Assembly (NCBI RefSeq): GCF_003313335.1
Contig: NZ_QMHP01000003.1
Location: forward strand, 434,001-498,000
Direction: 5' to 3'
Length of the DNA stretch: 64,000 bases
From: Pedobacter zeaxanthinifaciens
Lineage (GTDB): Bacteria > Bacteroidota > Bacteroidia > Sphingobacteriales > Sphingobacteriaceae
Shown here: one piece after another, positions 54,671-64,000 of the stretch
Layout of the letters: each line of letters starts with the position of its first letter
Position numbering within the stretch: position 1 is the first letter of the stretch
The notes under the pieces: model-generated
What the model saw: only the letters and a program-made list of their open reading frames with translations
Database searches by the model: none
Told to the model about the DNA's origin: nothing
Translations under genes and position numbers: made by a program

Positions 54671-54714
54671 AGGTAGAGATGTTTTTCAAGCTCAATATAT
54701 GCTTTTTGATTTAA

Positions 54715-54750
54715 TAAAAAAAGCCAGTGCATTTGAAGTGCACTGGCTTT
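54715..54750 (-). terminator. dsbD-pfkA operon terminator
   Basis: Perfect 12-bp stem AAAGCCAGTGCA (54720-54731) with TGCACTGGCTTT (54739-54750), 7-nt loop; on the minus strand followed by a T-run. Confidence 0.9.
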
Positions 54751-54771
54751 CATCATTTCATTAAAATACTT

Positions 54772-55755
54772 TTATAATGATAAAATTTCGGCAAGGCGAA
54801 GCCAAGCAGGCGAAATTTGCGCCGCATCAATGTGCTTGATTGCCTTTTCAAAAGGCGTAAAAACAATCTCTTTATTGATTTGCCCCACCATCATTTTTGA
54901 TTTACCTTCTAACAAACCCTCTACAGCGGCTACACCTAAGCGGCTAGCTAATACCCTATCCATACAGCTTGGTTTACCTCCACGTTGGATGTGACCCAGT
55001 ACCGATACGCGAATGTCATGATGAGGGAAATTCTCTTTCAAAATCTCACCAACGTTATAGGCTCCTCCAGCTTCATCGCCTTCGGCAACTACAATAATTT
55101 TTGAGGCTTTATCTTTACGGCCGTGCTCCACCCGATGAACTAAATCTTCGGTAGTCATCTTAGCCTCTGGAATTAAAATAGCCTCAGCACCAACGCCTAT
55201 GCCACTTCTCAACGCAATTAAACCAGAGTCGCGGCCCATTACTTCTACAATAAACAGCCTATCATGCGATTCTGCGGTGTCCCTAATTTTATCAACGGCA
55301 TTTACTACCGTATTAATTGCAGTATCGTAACCTATCGTTAAATCAGTACCTTCCAAATCGTTATCAATGGTACCTGGCAGCCCAATAATTGGAAAGTCGT
55401 ACTCTTGCGAAAAGATGTTAGCACCGGTAAAAGTACCATCTCCACCAATCACAACTAATGCATCAATTTGATGATCTATTAAGTTCTGATAGGCTTTAGC
55501 TCTTCCCTCTTTCGTTCTAAACTCATCGCAACGAGCTGTTTTTAGAATAGTACCTCCTCTTTGGATGATATTGGCCACTGATTTCCCTTCCATCGGAATA
55601 AAATCGGCATTTATTAAGCCATCATAGCCTCTTAAGATACCCGTAACTTTCAATTGATAGTACAAACTACCTCTAACTACTGCTCTAATGGCAGCATTCA
55701 TTCCAGGCGCATCACCACCCGACGTAAGTACACCTATATTTTGTATTTTACTCAT
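54772..55755 (-). CDS. pfkA: ATP-dependent 6-phosphofructokinase
   Basis: 327 residues, the bacterial size. Phosphorylates fructose 6-phosphate in glycolysis. TSGGDAPGMNAAIRA (about 11), GGDGTFTGA (about 103), PGTIDNDL (catalytic Asp, about 126) and GHIQRGG are intact. Its ATG overlaps the dsbD stop (TAATG), an odd pairing of glycolysis with thiol reduction. Confidence 0.97.
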   Translation of the reverse strand: MSKIQNIGVLTSGGDAPGMNAAIRAVVRGSLYYQLKVTGILRGYDGLINADFIPMEGKSVANIIQRGGTILKTARCDEFRTKEGRAKAYQNLIDHQIDALVVIGGDGTFTGANIFSQEYDFPIIGLPGTIDNDLEGTDLTIGYDTAINTVVNAVDKIRDTAESHDRLFIVEVMGRDSGLIALRSGIGVGAEAILIPEAKMTTEDLVHRVEHGRKDKASKIIVVAEGDEAGGAYNVGEILKENFPHHDIRVSVLGHIQRGGKPSCMDRVLASRLGVAAVEGLLEGKSKMMVGQINKEIVFTPFEKAIKHIDAAQISPAWLRLAEILSL

Positions 55756-57455
55756 TATTTTCTTTTCGCAAACTCAGACAATCCTTTATCAAGATAACCT
55801 AAGTAAGTATCAATATTATATTCTACACCTATCGGAGGAGAAACTAACACTTCGCCTTTCGTATCTAGTAAAACATAGTATGGCTGCGCAACGGTTCCAA
55901 ATCTCTCCGCCTGCAAATGTTGGAATTTTTTTCCAACTGTGTTCACCTGAGTTTTCAAGACTTTTGAATAAAATTGCTCCGATTCAGGCAAAGCAGTTTT
56001 ATCATCAGTATACAATGAAACTACGATATAATCCTCTTTCAATCGTTTTAATACATTTTTATCTGACCAAACCTTGGCCTCCATTTCTCTACAGTTTACG
56101 CAACCGTGGCCTGTAAAATCTAAAAACAATGGTTTATTCACTTCCTTTGAATAGGCTAATGCTTCTTCATAGTCAAAGTAACCATCAATGCCGTGTGGGA
56201 TATGCAAGAAATCAGCATATTTTTTCTTCTTGCCAGAATGATCAGCCGTGCTACTTACACCGCTACCTTCACCAATCACAAAATCTTGGGTAGATAAAGG
56301 CGGAACCAATGAACTAACTGCTTTTAACGGAGCACCCCAAAGCCCTGGAATTAGGTAAACCGCAAAAACAAAAGAAGCAGTTGCTAAAAACAAACGAGGT
56401 ACCGACACATAAGGCAAATCACTATCATGCGAAAACTTGATTTTACCCAGCAAGTACACGCCCAATAAAATTGCCAGTACAATCCAAATGGCAAGGAAAA
56501 TCTCCCTATCTAAAATGCCCCAATGGTAAGCCAAATCTGCGGTCGACAAAAACTTTAACGATAATCCTAACTCCAAAAAGCCTAAAACAACTTTAACAGC
56601 ATTAAGCCACCCACCTGATTTAGGCAAGCCTGTCATTAAACTAGGGAAAATAGCGAAGGTGGTAAAAATTAAAGCCAGCGACAAAGAGAAACCAAACATT
56701 ACTACAATTGGCGTAAGTAAATCGGTATTAATTGCTACTAACGAAGTTCCAATTAGCGGCCCCGTACAAGAAAACGAAACCACTGCTAAAGTTGCGGCCA
56801 TAAAGAAAATACCACCCAAGCCTTTAGAGTCTGATTTTGCATCTAGTTTGTTTACTACTGAACTTGGCAACATAATTTCGAACGCCCCTAAAAAAGAAAT
56901 ACCGAAAATCAATAAGATGATGAAGATGAAAATATTAAAGAATCCATCTGTTGAAATCTGATTTAATGCGCTAGCGCCCCAAATTAAAGTGATGATTACA
57001 CCCAAACCTACGTAAATCAAAATAATTGATAATCCGTAAATGATGGCACTTCTAATGCCTTTAGCTCTACTTTCAGCTCGTTTGGTGAAAAATCCTACGG
57101 TTAGTGGCACCATCGGGAATATACAAGGTAAAAAGAAAGCGGCTAAACCCGCCAACAAGCCTAAACCAAATGTTACCCAAAGCGAATTTGGTTTAGTATC
57201 GGCCGGCTTGGCCACTGCAGCTGTTTTATTTGCTACGCTGTCAACTTTTGTAGTTTTAGTGGTATCAGTTGCACCAGCTACTTGACCGTTTGCCAAGCTA
57301 TCTTCTTTTGAGCCTATGGTGGTAAACTCAATATCGCCCATATCGGTTGATGTAGCGCTGGTGTCCTGCGCAGACTGTTGGCCGTAACTTTCGCCAACGT
57401 TAAATAAGGTGAATAGCGCTAATAGTAGCACTACCAATAAGTTAAATTTCTTCAT
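55755..57455 (-). CDS. dsbD: Thiol:disulfide interchange protein DsbD (membrane and thioredoxin domains)
   Basis: 566 residues. Signal peptide, a variable periplasmic linker, then an eight-helix CcdA-like domain (~100-400, with FFLPCIFPMVPLTVGFFTK and SFSCTGPLIGT cysteines) and a C-terminal thioredoxin domain with C452-VN-C455 (GHGCVNC). Moves reducing power from cytoplasmic thioredoxin to the periplasm. The N-terminal immunoglobulin-like domain is absent here but encoded separately 260 bp upstream. Confidence 0.92.
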   Translation of the reverse strand: MKKFNLLVVLLLALFTLFNVGESYGQQSAQDTSATSTDMGDIEFTTIGSKEDSLANGQVAGATDTTKTTKVDSVANKTAAVAKPADTKPNSLWVTFGLGLLAGLAAFFLPCIFPMVPLTVGFFTKRAESRAKGIRSAIIYGLSIILIYVGLGVIITLIWGASALNQISTDGFFNIFIFIILLIFGISFLGAFEIMLPSSVVNKLDAKSDSKGLGGIFFMAATLAVVSFSCTGPLIGTSLVAINTDLLTPIVVMFGFSLSLALIFTTFAIFPSLMTGLPKSGGWLNAVKVVLGFLELGLSLKFLSTADLAYHWGILDREIFLAIWIVLAILLGVYLLGKIKFSHDSDLPYVSVPRLFLATASFVFAVYLIPGLWGAPLKAVSSLVPPLSTQDFVIGEGSGVSSTADHSGKKKKYADFLHIPHGIDGYFDYEEALAYSKEVNKPLFLDFTGHGCVNCREMEAKVWSDKNVLKRLKEDYIVVSLYTDDKTALPESEQFYSKVLKTQVNTVGKKFQHLQAERFGTVAQPYYVLLDTKGEVLVSPPIGVEYNIDTYLGYLDKGLSEFAKRK

Positions 57456-57668
57456 TTGTGTGTTGTGTTTTGTGTTGAGTGTGTGAAATTAGCCATAATT
57501 TTCTAATTATCAGCGCATCACAAGTTTATGGCAAAAACTAAAGTAAAATATTGGTTTTGATACTTTACCAAAAGGATTTAAGAAATGTACCGGCATCAAT
57601 TTACCATCAATGCGACATGGGTAAATTTATTCCGATCCAAAAAACTAGGAAATTAAATCTTTAAACAA

Positions 57669-57701
57669 AAAGGAAGGAATGCTAATCACATCCCTTCCTT
57701 C
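57669..57701 (-). terminator. Hairpin between DsbD-domain gene and dsbD
   Basis: 12-bp stem with one mismatch (57670-57681 with 57689-57700, AAGGAAGG / CCTTCCTT core). On the minus strand a T-rich TTTTTGTTTAAAG follows. It ends the N-domain gene, so dsbD has its own transcript or relies on read-through. Confidence 0.7.
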
Positions 57702-57715
57702 TTTAAATTACTTTT

Positions 57716-58165
57716 TTACTTAACAGGAATGCTAAAACTTACCTCGCTTGGTGGCAAGCAAGAAGTATCGTTACATACCATAAATTCTACTTTACCTTTA
57801 ACAGTAGTAGTAGCTTTGTTAAGTTTTATTTTTTGGGTAAATACTACGTCGTTTTCGAAATAGCTTACGTCCATTTTAAATACTTTCTCATATTTAGTAA
57901 TCGGCTTAGGCTCTATTGTTTTGCCAACTAACGTAAAATCTTTTGATGAAGTGAAGCTAAACTGAGTTTTATTTGGCCCACCTGGTTTTATATTCTGAGA
58001 ATAAATGTGCCAGTTGCCATCAATGCTAGCCTTAATATACAAAGTTGCCTCATTTTTTCCTGTTTTCTTAGCTGCGTACTGCCAAGTAACAGGGTTTTCC
58101 AATTGTGCAAAAGCACTAACGGTAGCCATTACTACCATCGCAAAAATTAATGTGATTTTTTTCAT
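57716..58165 (-). CDS. Stand-alone DsbD N-terminal domain protein
   Basis: 149 residues, signal peptide about 1-20 (ending SAFAQ). Matches the immunoglobulin-like alpha domain of DsbD, with TLYIKASIDGNWHIYSQNI and the redox pair in CNDTSCLPP. In enterobacteria this domain is fused to DsbD; here it is separate and just upstream of dsbD, so it should accept electrons from the membrane part and pass them to periplasmic partners. Confidence 0.82.
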   Translation of the reverse strand: MKKITLIFAMVVMATVSAFAQLENPVTWQYAAKKTGKNEATLYIKASIDGNWHIYSQNIKPGGPNKTQFSFTSSKDFTLVGKTIEPKPITKYEKVFKMDVSYFENDVVFTQKIKLNKATTTVKGKVEFMVCNDTSCLPPSEVSFSIPVK

Positions 58166-58205
58166 GTGTTTATAATATAGTTAGTCAAAATTTTTCAGTA
58201 ATCAG

Positions 58206-58979
58206 TTACCAAACAAAAGCAACTTCTTTAAAACCAAACTCATGCGTTGTACCATCATGAGTTTTAATTTTTAGCAAGCCCACTTCAGTTATCCCTTCAA
58301 TCATTCCTTCAAAAACTTCTCCGTTAGCGCTGTAGTTCCCCAATTTGTTTAGCCTGTAAAGCTTACTAACGTACAAATCTTTCAGTTGCGTACTTTTTCC
58401 AAATTTCAGTTTCAAGTACAACTGTTCTATCTGTGTACAAATTTCCGTTAAAAGCACCATTAAATTTACATCTTGTTGTAAAATTTGCGATATGGATGTT
58501 GTGCGATGTTGGATATCTGCCTCGAAACTTTTTTGGTTGACGTTTAAGCCTATGCCAATAATGCTTTGTTTAATAGTACTGCCAGCTACCACATTTTCAA
58601 TTAAAATACCCCCTATTTTCTGATCATCAACATAAATATCGTTTGGCCACTTCACACTTAAATTATTGGGCAAATATTTAAGCAAAACATTGTTTAAAGC
58701 CACCGAAACCAACATATTCAAATCAAATTGTTTATTCACCGGCAAAAAATTTGGCCTTAACAACAAACTAAAAGTAAGGCTTTTTCCTGCTTCGGCTTTC
58801 CAAACGTTACCTTGTTGCCCTCTACCCGCATATTGGTGGTCTGCCATTATTACAGTACCTTCCGGCAATGGCTCGGAATTTGACAATAAGTTTTTTAGAT
58901 AATTATTAGTTGAATCAACCGCTGATAATTTGATAAGATTTTGACCAACAAATAATGTTGAAAAAGTGTTATTTTGCAA
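58206..58979 (-). CDS. birA: Biotin-[acetyl-CoA-carboxylase] ligase
   Basis: 257 residues. Attaches biotin to the carboxyl-carrier protein. SVDSTNNYLK (about 19), the GRGQQGNVWKAEAG loop (about 51), SVKWPNDIYVDDQKIGGILIE (about 103) and GIGLNVNQ are in place. No N-terminal DNA-binding domain, so ligase only. Divergent from rsfS. Confidence 0.94.
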   Translation of the reverse strand: MQNNTFSTLFVGQNLIKLSAVDSTNNYLKNLLSNSEPLPEGTVIMADHQYAGRGQQGNVWKAEAGKSLTFSLLLRPNFLPVNKQFDLNMLVSVALNNVLLKYLPNNLSVKWPNDIYVDDQKIGGILIENVVAGSTIKQSIIGIGLNVNQKSFEADIQHRTTSISQILQQDVNLMVLLTEICTQIEQLYLKLKFGKSTQLKDLYVSKLYRLNKLGNYSANGEVFEGMIEGITEVGLLKIKTHDGTTHEFGFKEVAFVW

Positions 58980-59007
58980 GTGTTGATTTTTATACTTAAT
59001 TGAAGAC

Positions 59008-59015
59008 CAAAATTA
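59008..59015 (-). promoter_or_regulatory. birA -7 box
   Basis: Minus-strand TAATTTTG, fitting TAnnTTTG, 28 nt before the birA ATG. No TTG at the ideal distance. Confidence 0.35.
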
Positions 59016-59024
59016 ATTTTTTTA

Positions 59025-59399
59025 ATGGTAAAAAAGAAAAATGAAAACCTTTCTACATACCTATCTGAAATAGCCGTACAAGGCATTCAAGAAAAAAAAG
59101 GAAACGATATAGTGAGATTGGACCTAAGGGAGCTGGGAAGTTCAGTTTCCGATTATTTTGTGATCTGCAATGCAGATTCTTCTACTCAAGTAAAGGCAAT
59201 TGCCGATAGCGTAGAGGACGAGATTTACAAACTGACCAAGACTAATCCATGGAGGAAAGAAGGATTTGATAATGCTGAATGGATTATTTTAGACTATTTA
59301 GACATTGTAGTTCATATATTTAGAACGGAGAAACGTGACTTCTACGGAATAGAAGATTTATGGGGCGATGCAGAAACCACCTCTTTTAAAAGTGCATAA
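59025..59399 (+). CDS. rsfS: Ribosomal silencing factor RsfS
   Basis: 124 residues. Binds uL14 and blocks subunit joining when nutrients are scarce. Family features: GNDIVRLDLRELGSSVSDYFVICNADSSTQV, then WIILDYLDIVVHIF and FYGIEDLWGDA. Directly followed by ftsH (24-bp gap). Confidence 0.94.
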   Translation: MVKKKNENLSTYLSEIAVQGIQEKKGNDIVRLDLRELGSSVSDYFVICNADSSTQVKAIADSVEDEIYKLTKTNPWRKEGFDNAEWIILDYLDIVVHIFRTEKRDFYGIEDLWGDAETTSFKSA

Positions 59400-59423
59400 A
59401 CCTTTAAAAACATTTTTACTAGC

Positions 59424-61496
59424 ATGAAACAAGAAAATAATTCTAACGATAAAATAAACAAACCAAGCAAGCGATTGCCTAACTTGCCTAAGCGCCCTCA
59501 AAAAACGCCAAAATTCAATATTTTTTGGGTGTATGCGGCTATCATCATTGGTTTGTTTGCGGTTAACTTTTTATTCTCCACCGATAACGCAAAACAAGTT
59601 TCGTACAAAACTTTCGAACAAGAGATGCTTATCCCTGGTGATGTACAGAAATTGGTAACCTACAAAATGGACGATGTACAACGTGTTGAGGTGTACATCA
59701 AGGAAAACAAAAAGAAAGATCCTAAATACGATAAGTTCAGGACCAAAAGTAGCTTTGGAAAAGATACCGGCCCAATGGTGTATTTCAATGAAGCTTCTGC
59801 AGATTTATTGGCTAAAAAGCTAGATAAATCTCAAGCTAATATTCCAGCCGAAAACCAAGTTCCTGTGGAAACTGCTTCGAAATCAAATCCGTGGGGAGGT
59901 ATTTTCATCAACTTCATACTTCCTTTACTGTTGTTTGCCGGCTTGTGGATTTTCATGATGCGCAGAATGAGCGGCGGCGGCGGTGGCGGTGGTGGCCAAA
60001 TCTTTAACATTGGAAAATCAAAAGCTACATTATTTGACAAAGAGAGTCAGGTAAACATTACTTTTAACGATGTTGCAGGTTTAGAGGAAGCTAAAACCGA
60101 GGTAATGGAAATTGTGGATTTCCTTAAAAATCCAAAGAAATATACCAACCTTGGAGGTAAAATTCCTAAAGGTGCACTTTTAGTAGGTTCGCCGGGTACA
60201 GGAAAAACTTTGTTAGCTAAAGCAGTTGCCGGTGAAGCTCAAGTTCCTTTCTTCTCCTTATCAGGTTCTGATTTTGTGGAGATGTTTGTGGGCGTTGGTG
60301 CATCACGTGTACGCGATTTGTTTAAGCAAGCTAAAGATAAAGCACCTTGTATCATTTTTATTGACGAAATTGATGCTATTGGACGTGCCCGTGGTAAAGG
60401 TAGTGTGATGGGCGGTAATGATGAACGTGAAAACACCTTAAATCAGTTACTAGTTGAAATGGACGGTTTCGGCACCGATTCTGGAATTATTATCCTTGCT
60501 GCTACCAACCGAGCTGATGTATTAGATAACGCCTTATTACGTCCGGGACGTTTTGATAGGCAAATTTATGTGGACATGCCTGATATCAACGAGCGTAAAG
60601 CAATTTTCAATGTCCACTTAAAACCAATCAAATTAGAAAAAGACATCGATATTAACTTCTTGGCTAAACAAACACCTGGTTTCTCTGGTGCTGATATTGC
60701 CAACCTTTGTAACGAAGCAGCGTTAATTGCAGCTAGGAAAGGTCATGAATCGGTAACCAAACAAGATTTCTTGGATGCCGTTGACCGTATTATTGGAGGT
60801 TTAGAGAAAAAGAACAAAATCATCACCAAGGAAGAGAAAAGTGCCATTGCTTTTCACGAGGCTGGACACGCAACTGTTTCTTGGTTGTTGCCACATGCAC
60901 ACCCGCTTATTAAAGTTACAATTGTGCCTCGTGGTCAATCATTAGGCGCAGCGTGGTATTTGCCAGAAGAACGTAGCATTACCACTACTGAGCAAATATT
61001 GGATGAAATGTGCGCTACCATGGGCGGAAGAGCTGCTGAAAAAATCATGTTCAATAAAATTAGTACTGGAGCTCTTAGCGATTTGGAGAAAGTAACCAAA
61101 CAAGCCTATGCTATGGTATCAATGTATGGTTTAAACGAAAAATTGGGTAACATTTCTTACTATGATTCAAGAGGACAGGAAACTTTCACCAAGCCTTACT
61201 CAGAAGCTACTGCCAGAATTATTGACGAAGAAGCAAGCAAAATCATTGAAGAACAATACCAAAGAGCGCTCCAAATTTTATCTGACAACAAAGAGAATTT
61301 GATGAAACTTGCAGATAAGTTATTGACTTCTGAGGTGTTGTTTAAAGAAGATTTAGAAGAAATATTTGGTAAACGACCATTTGATAAAGAAAGCACCGAA
61401 CTTTTAGCAGAAGATGCCTACAAGGAAACTATCGTTAATCAACCAGTTTCGGAAGTTGAGCATCCTAAGCCAGAAAATAAGGATCTTGAAAATTAA
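59424..61496 (+). CDS. ftsH: ATP-dependent zinc metalloprotease FtsH
   Basis: 690 residues. Membrane-bound quality-control protease. Two helices (about 35-52 and 155-175) around a periplasmic domain, a glycine-rich linker GGGGGGGG, AAA+ Walker A GSPGTGKT (about 255), Walker [34 protein letters not shown], zinc site HEAGH (478-482). Basic N-terminal tail ([15 protein letters not shown]). Likely operon with rsfS; terminator just after the stop. Confidence 0.97.
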   Translation: MKQENNSNDKINKPSKRLPNLPKRPQKTPKFNIFWVYAAIIIGLFAVNFLFSTDNAKQVSYKTFEQEMLIPGDVQKLVTYKMDDVQRVEVYIKENKKKDPKYDKFRTKSSFGKDTGPMVYFNEASADLLAKKLDKSQANIPAENQVPVETASKSNPWGGIFINFILPLLLFAGLWIFMMRRMSGGGGGGGGQIFNIGKSKATLFDKESQVNITFNDVAGLEEAKTEVMEIVDFLKNPKKYTNLGGKIPKGALLVGSPGTGKTLLAKAVAGEAQVPFFSLSGSDFVEMFVGVGASRVRDLFKQAKDKAPCIIFIDEIDAIGRARGKGSVMGGNDERENTLNQLLVEMDGFGTDSGIIILAATNRADVLDNALLRPGRFDRQIYVDMPDINERKAIFNVHLKPIKLEKDIDINFLAKQTPGFSGADIANLCNEAALIAARKGHESVTKQDFLDAVDRIIGGLEKKNKIITKEEKSAIAFHEAGHATVSWLLPHAHPLIKVTIVPRGQSLGAAWYLPEERSITTTEQILDEMCATMGGRAAEKIMFNKISTGALSDLEKVTKQAYAMVSMYGLNEKLGNISYYDSRGQETFTKPYSEATARIIDEEASKIIEEQYQRALQILSDNKENLMKLADKLLTSEVLFKEDLEEIFGKRPFDKESTELLAEDAYKETIVNQPVSEVEHPKPENKDLEN

Positions 61497-61503
61497 TCTA
61501 ATT

Positions 61504-61531
61504 AAATCCTCTTCGGAGGATTTTTTTTTGA
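61504..61531 (+). terminator. ftsH terminator
   Basis: 8-bp stem AAATCCTC (61504-61511) with GAGGATTT (61516-61523), TTCG tetraloop, then seven T. Confidence 0.92.
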
Positions 61532-61544
61532 ATGGCCACTAACT

Positions 61545-61552
61545 TACCTTTG
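61545..61552 (+). promoter_or_regulatory. -7 box of LUD-domain gene, leaderless candidate
   Basis: TACCTTTG, an exact TAnnTTTG match, ends 5 nt before the ATG. A TTG at 61528-61530 is too close (14 nt), so the -33 element is unclear. Confidence 0.5.
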
Positions 61553-61557
61553 CAACA

Positions 61558-62202
61558 ATGAAAGAAAACATCACACCGAAGGAGCTGATGCTAAAAAAAA
61601 TAAGGAAGGCCTTGCTTGAAAAGCGGGACAATCCTTATCCAAACTTAGAAGAAAGCCCTTTGTATCAACGCAACGAAGAGGAACTGGAAATTTTATTTGC
61701 GGAACAACTCACTGCTGTAGCTGGAAATTTCATTTTTTGCGAAAACGGTGTCGACTTTATTGAGAATATCCTTGAGCTAGCAGATAGGTTTAAGTGGCGT
61801 AAAATTTATTGTTGGGAGCCTGAACTGCAAGCATTGTTAAGCACTTACGAGTTCCCTTTTTATCAAACAGATAAAGATTTTGAACAAGCTGAAGTTGGTA
61901 TTACCATGTGCGAGGCGCTAATTGCCAGAAACGGATCGGTAATGGTGAGCAACAATAACGCAGCGGGCAGGCGCTTGAGTATATTTCCACATCAACACAT
62001 AGTAATTGCCCGTACCGGCCAGTTGGTATTGGATTTAAAGGATGCTTTCCAACTTCTTAAAAACAAATACGGCAACCAAATCCCATCGATGATTAGCACC
62101 ATAACTGGACCTAGCCGCACCGCCGACATTGAAAAAACATTGGTATTGGGAGCACATGGCCCAAAAGAGCTTTTTGTTTTTTTAGTGGATGATTTTAGTT
62201 AA
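61558..62202 (+). CDS. LUD-domain protein (LutC-like)
   Basis: 214 residues. LUD (DUF162) fold: GITMCEALIARNGSVMVSNN, GRRLSIFPHQHIVIARTGQLV, ITGPSRTADIEKTLVLGAHGPKEL are close to LutC. LutC is a subunit of the L-lactate oxidation complex, but no lutA or lutB is near, and many lone LUD proteins have other or unknown roles. Confidence 0.78.
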   Translation: MKENITPKELMLKKIRKALLEKRDNPYPNLEESPLYQRNEEELEILFAEQLTAVAGNFIFCENGVDFIENILELADRFKWRKIYCWEPELQALLSTYEFPFYQTDKDFEQAEVGITMCEALIARNGSVMVSNNNAAGRRLSIFPHQHIVIARTGQLVLDLKDAFQLLKNKYGNQIPSMISTITGPSRTADIEKTLVLGAHGPKELFVFLVDDFS

Positions 62203-62243
62203 CGATTTTGTTTAACACATAAAAAATTATAGATTTATACTAA

Positions 62244-62258
62244 ATACCAAAATGGTAT
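62244..62258. promoter_or_regulatory. Short palindrome before FabH-like gene
   Basis: ATACC-AAAAT-GGTAT, 14 bp before the ATG: a small perfect inverted repeat, possibly an operator. Confidence 0.3.
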
Positions 62259-62271
62259 AAAGTGTAAATTT

Positions 62272-63348
62272 ATGATGATGAACAAAATCTATTCGGTGAT
62301 TACCGGAACAGGCAGTTGTATTCCTACCAATGTAATTGCCGGCAAACACTTCATTGAGCACAGTTTTTTTGATGGAGGGGTTAAAATCGATAAAGAGAAC
62401 GAAGAAATTATTCAAAAATTCGCTGACATTACTGAAATTAATGAAAGGCGATATATTGACGACAGTCAACTTAACCATGATATAGGATTAATTGCGGCAC
62501 AACGAGCTATTGAGGATGCTGGAATTGACAAAGAAAGTTTAGACTATATTCTGTTTTGCCATAATTTTGGGGATGTTAAGTTAGGCAGCAACCGTATTGA
62601 TATGTTACCTGCACTAGCGGCTAAAGTAAAATTACTCCTCGGTATAAATAATCCAGACTGTGTTGCTTTTGATTTGATATTTGGTTGTCCTGGATGGGTG
62701 CAGGGGATGATACAGGCAGATTACCTGATCAAATCTGGAGATGCAAAAAAAGTATTAGTGATAGGCTCCGAAACCTTATCTAGAATTGTTGATCCGCATG
62801 ACAGGGATAGTATGATTTTTGCAGACGGTGCAGGCGCAACGATTTTAGAAGCTAGAGAAACTGAGGAGCCAACGGGAATCTTATCACATAAAACACAAAC
62901 TTATGCCAGTCATGCCGAAATGCTGACCATGGGATATAGCAATAACCCTTACGACAGCAGTGGTAACGCCTACATCAAAATGAAAGGCAGGAAGCTTTAT
63001 GAATTTGCTGTAGTTACCGTACCACAATTGGTTAAACAAGCTATTGATAAATCAGGCATCGATGTAAAACGAATCAAAATGGTTTTCATCCATCAGGCTA
63101 ATGGCAAAATGGATCACGCCATTATGAAACGACTATTTAAACTTTACGGAGAAGACACCGTACCTGAAAAATTAGTACCAATGACGATTTCTTGGCTAGG
63201 CAATAGCTCGGTAGCTACAGTACCTACGCTAATAGATCTGGTTTTAAAAAATAAAATTGATGGTTATCAAATAAATAACGGCGATTATGCTGTTTTTGCA
63301 TCGGTTGGCGCTGGTATGCATATCAATGCGATAGTATACAAGTTTTAG
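62272..63348 (+). CDS. FabH-like beta-ketoacyl-ACP synthase III
   Basis: 358 residues. Thiolase-fold condensing enzyme: catalytic C139 (FGCPGW), His in VFIHQANGKM and Asn in WLGNSSVATVP form the FabH triad. The protein is longer and more divergent than housekeeping FabH, and the substrate pocket cannot be read from sequence; it may start a specialised lipid or polyketide chain. Three ATG codons in a row begin the frame (62272, 62275 and 62278). Confidence 0.85.
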   Translation: MMMNKIYSVITGTGSCIPTNVIAGKHFIEHSFFDGGVKIDKENEEIIQKFADITEINERRYIDDSQLNHDIGLIAAQRAIEDAGIDKESLDYILFCHNFGDVKLGSNRIDMLPALAAKVKLLLGINNPDCVAFDLIFGCPGWVQGMIQADYLIKSGDAKKVLVIGSETLSRIVDPHDRDSMIFADGAGATILEARETEEPTGILSHKTQTYASHAEMLTMGYSNNPYDSSGNAYIKMKGRKLYEFAVVTVPQLVKQAIDKSGIDVKRIKMVFIHQANGKMDHAIMKRLFKLYGEDTVPEKLVPMTISWLGNSSVATVPTLIDLVLKNKIDGYQINNGDYAVFASVGAGMHINAIVYKF

Positions 63349-63401
63349 GCTCCTTTGTAATATCCCGCAAGGCGAAACTCGCATCATATCAAATAAATTT
63401 T

Positions 63402-63422
63402 CTCTCCCTTCTGGGGAGAGAT
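63402..63422. terminator. Hairpin after FabH-like gene
   Basis: CTCTCCC-ttct-GGGGAGAG type stem between two convergent genes. No T-run follows on the plus strand, so function is uncertain. Confidence 0.4.
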
Positions 63423-63443
63423 AGCTAAAGGTTAGCGAGGGGC

Positions 63444-64000
63444 TTACCCTCCTATCCTCTTCAAGCCCTGCTTAGCTTCGCTCTCAATGCTAGACTCAAA
63501 CTCATGATCTTTCATAGCAATAGCGGTGTTAAAATAAGCTTTTGCTTTGATCGCATCTTTCTTTCTCTCGCAAATGTGGGCGGCCAGAACAGCCGCTTTA
63601 GCCGCATAGTAGTATTTTAATCCCTTACCTGTATTAATTGCAGTTTGATAGTGTGAGAGCGCAACATCATCCCTCCCTAAATCATCATTAATGCGACCCA
63701 ACCTATAGGCAAGTTCCGTTTTATCTTTTACAGATTTAAGCTCGTCTGGCTTCACATCGCTTAGCACTGCCAGAGCTTTGGTAAGATAGCCACCATCATA
63801 AAGTAAACGGGCTTTCAACAACTCCATTTTCGGTATTGGCTCAATGGCTTCATTCACAGCCTGCTTGTCTTTTTCCGCATAGGTTGCTCCACTGTTTTTA
63901 ACCTTAGCTATTAAACTTTGGTAGCTTCCCGTATCGTTTTTTAAAAGTGAAATCCACGCTTGGTGCAAATAAGTATCCTTCACATAATTAACGCCTTTAT
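63444..64000 (-). CDS. TPR-like protein, 5' part outside window
   Basis: At least 185 residues; the frame stays open to the right edge (codons for KGVNYV precede the GTG at 63983), so the true start lies outside. Helical repeats of TPR type (TELAYRLGRINDDLGRDDVALSHYQTAI, AYFNTAIAMKDHEFES). Function unknown; the missing N-terminus could carry a signal peptide. Confidence 0.65.
   Translation of the reverse strand, partial: KGVNYVKDTYLHQAWISLLKNDTGSYQSLIAKVKNSGATYAEKDKQAVNEAIEPIPKMELLKARLLYDGGYLTKALAVLSDVKPDELKSVKDKTELAYRLGRINDDLGRDDVALSHYQTAINTGKGLKYYYAAKAAVLAAHICERKKDAIKAKAYFNTAIAMKDHEFESSIESEAKQGLKRIGG

Noticed and set aside
1..64000. tRNA or rRNA genes, transposases, prophage
   Set aside because: No cloverleaf, rRNA segment, transposase or phage structural gene was recognised by reading; a tRNAscan and IS search would settle this.

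Overview
The window reads as chromosomal DNA of a Bacteroidota species, most likely a Sphingobacteriaceae member close to Pedobacter. Evidence: a type IX secretion (T9SS) sorting domain and the gliding lipoprotein GldD, futalosine-pathway menaquinone genes, SusD-free but lipoprotein- and beta-barrel-rich surface genes, almost no Shine-Dalgarno sequences, and several promoters of the Bacteroidota type (TTG, about 19 nt, TAnnTTTG). The genus is an inference from protein style, not from a marker gene.

Layout. 1-1130: nine tandem copies of a ~121-bp hairpin-forming repeat. 1159-4127 (minus): NadR-type kinase and PnuC (nicotinamide riboside salvage), then a sorbosone-dehydrogenase-like lipoprotein. 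4388-7285: CarB without its allosteric domain. 7455-9679: a probable mobile cassette, a SigZ-type sigma factor plus arsenite methyltransferase ArsM, followed by an attC-like palindrome and bracketed by a perfect 40-bp inverted repeat. 9893-20208: PrfC, an unknown membrane protein, DctA, then a five-gene envelope operon (secreted hydrolase, two paralogous porin-like barrels, a lamin-tail lipoprotein, a T9SS cargo). 20375-21288: an XRE regulator and two mini membrane proteins. 21543-28720: a giant outer-membrane protein coupled to a 1244-residue NtrY-like histidine kinase.

28878-34801 is mainly housekeeping: FabD, FolE, QueD, MqnB, MqnD, a small lipoprotein and a LolC/E-type permease. 34979-41242 is the most interesting region: three double-glycine-leader, cysteine-containing peptide precursors, two CarboxypepD_reg-like secreted proteins, a five-helix membrane protein, a thioredoxin-like protein and a C39-peptidase ABC exporter. 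Part of it arose by an old tandem duplication: the start of the neighbouring permease gene was copied along and survives as a frameshifted fragment between the two halves, followed by a second copy of the promoter region and precursor gene.

41244-64000 is again mostly core: metallo-beta-lactamase-fold hydrolase, GldD, AroE, a phosphosulfolactate-synthase homologue, TPR proteins, ALDH7, GIN-domain protein, SNF2 helicase with a heptanucleotide repeat and two paralogous acidic mini-proteins, YifB/ComM, PfkA and DsbD (plus a separate DsbD N-terminal-domain protein), BirA, RsfS, FtsH, a LUD-domain protein, a FabH-like synthase and a TPR protein cut by the right edge. No rRNA, tRNA, CRISPR array, transposase or integrase was recognised.
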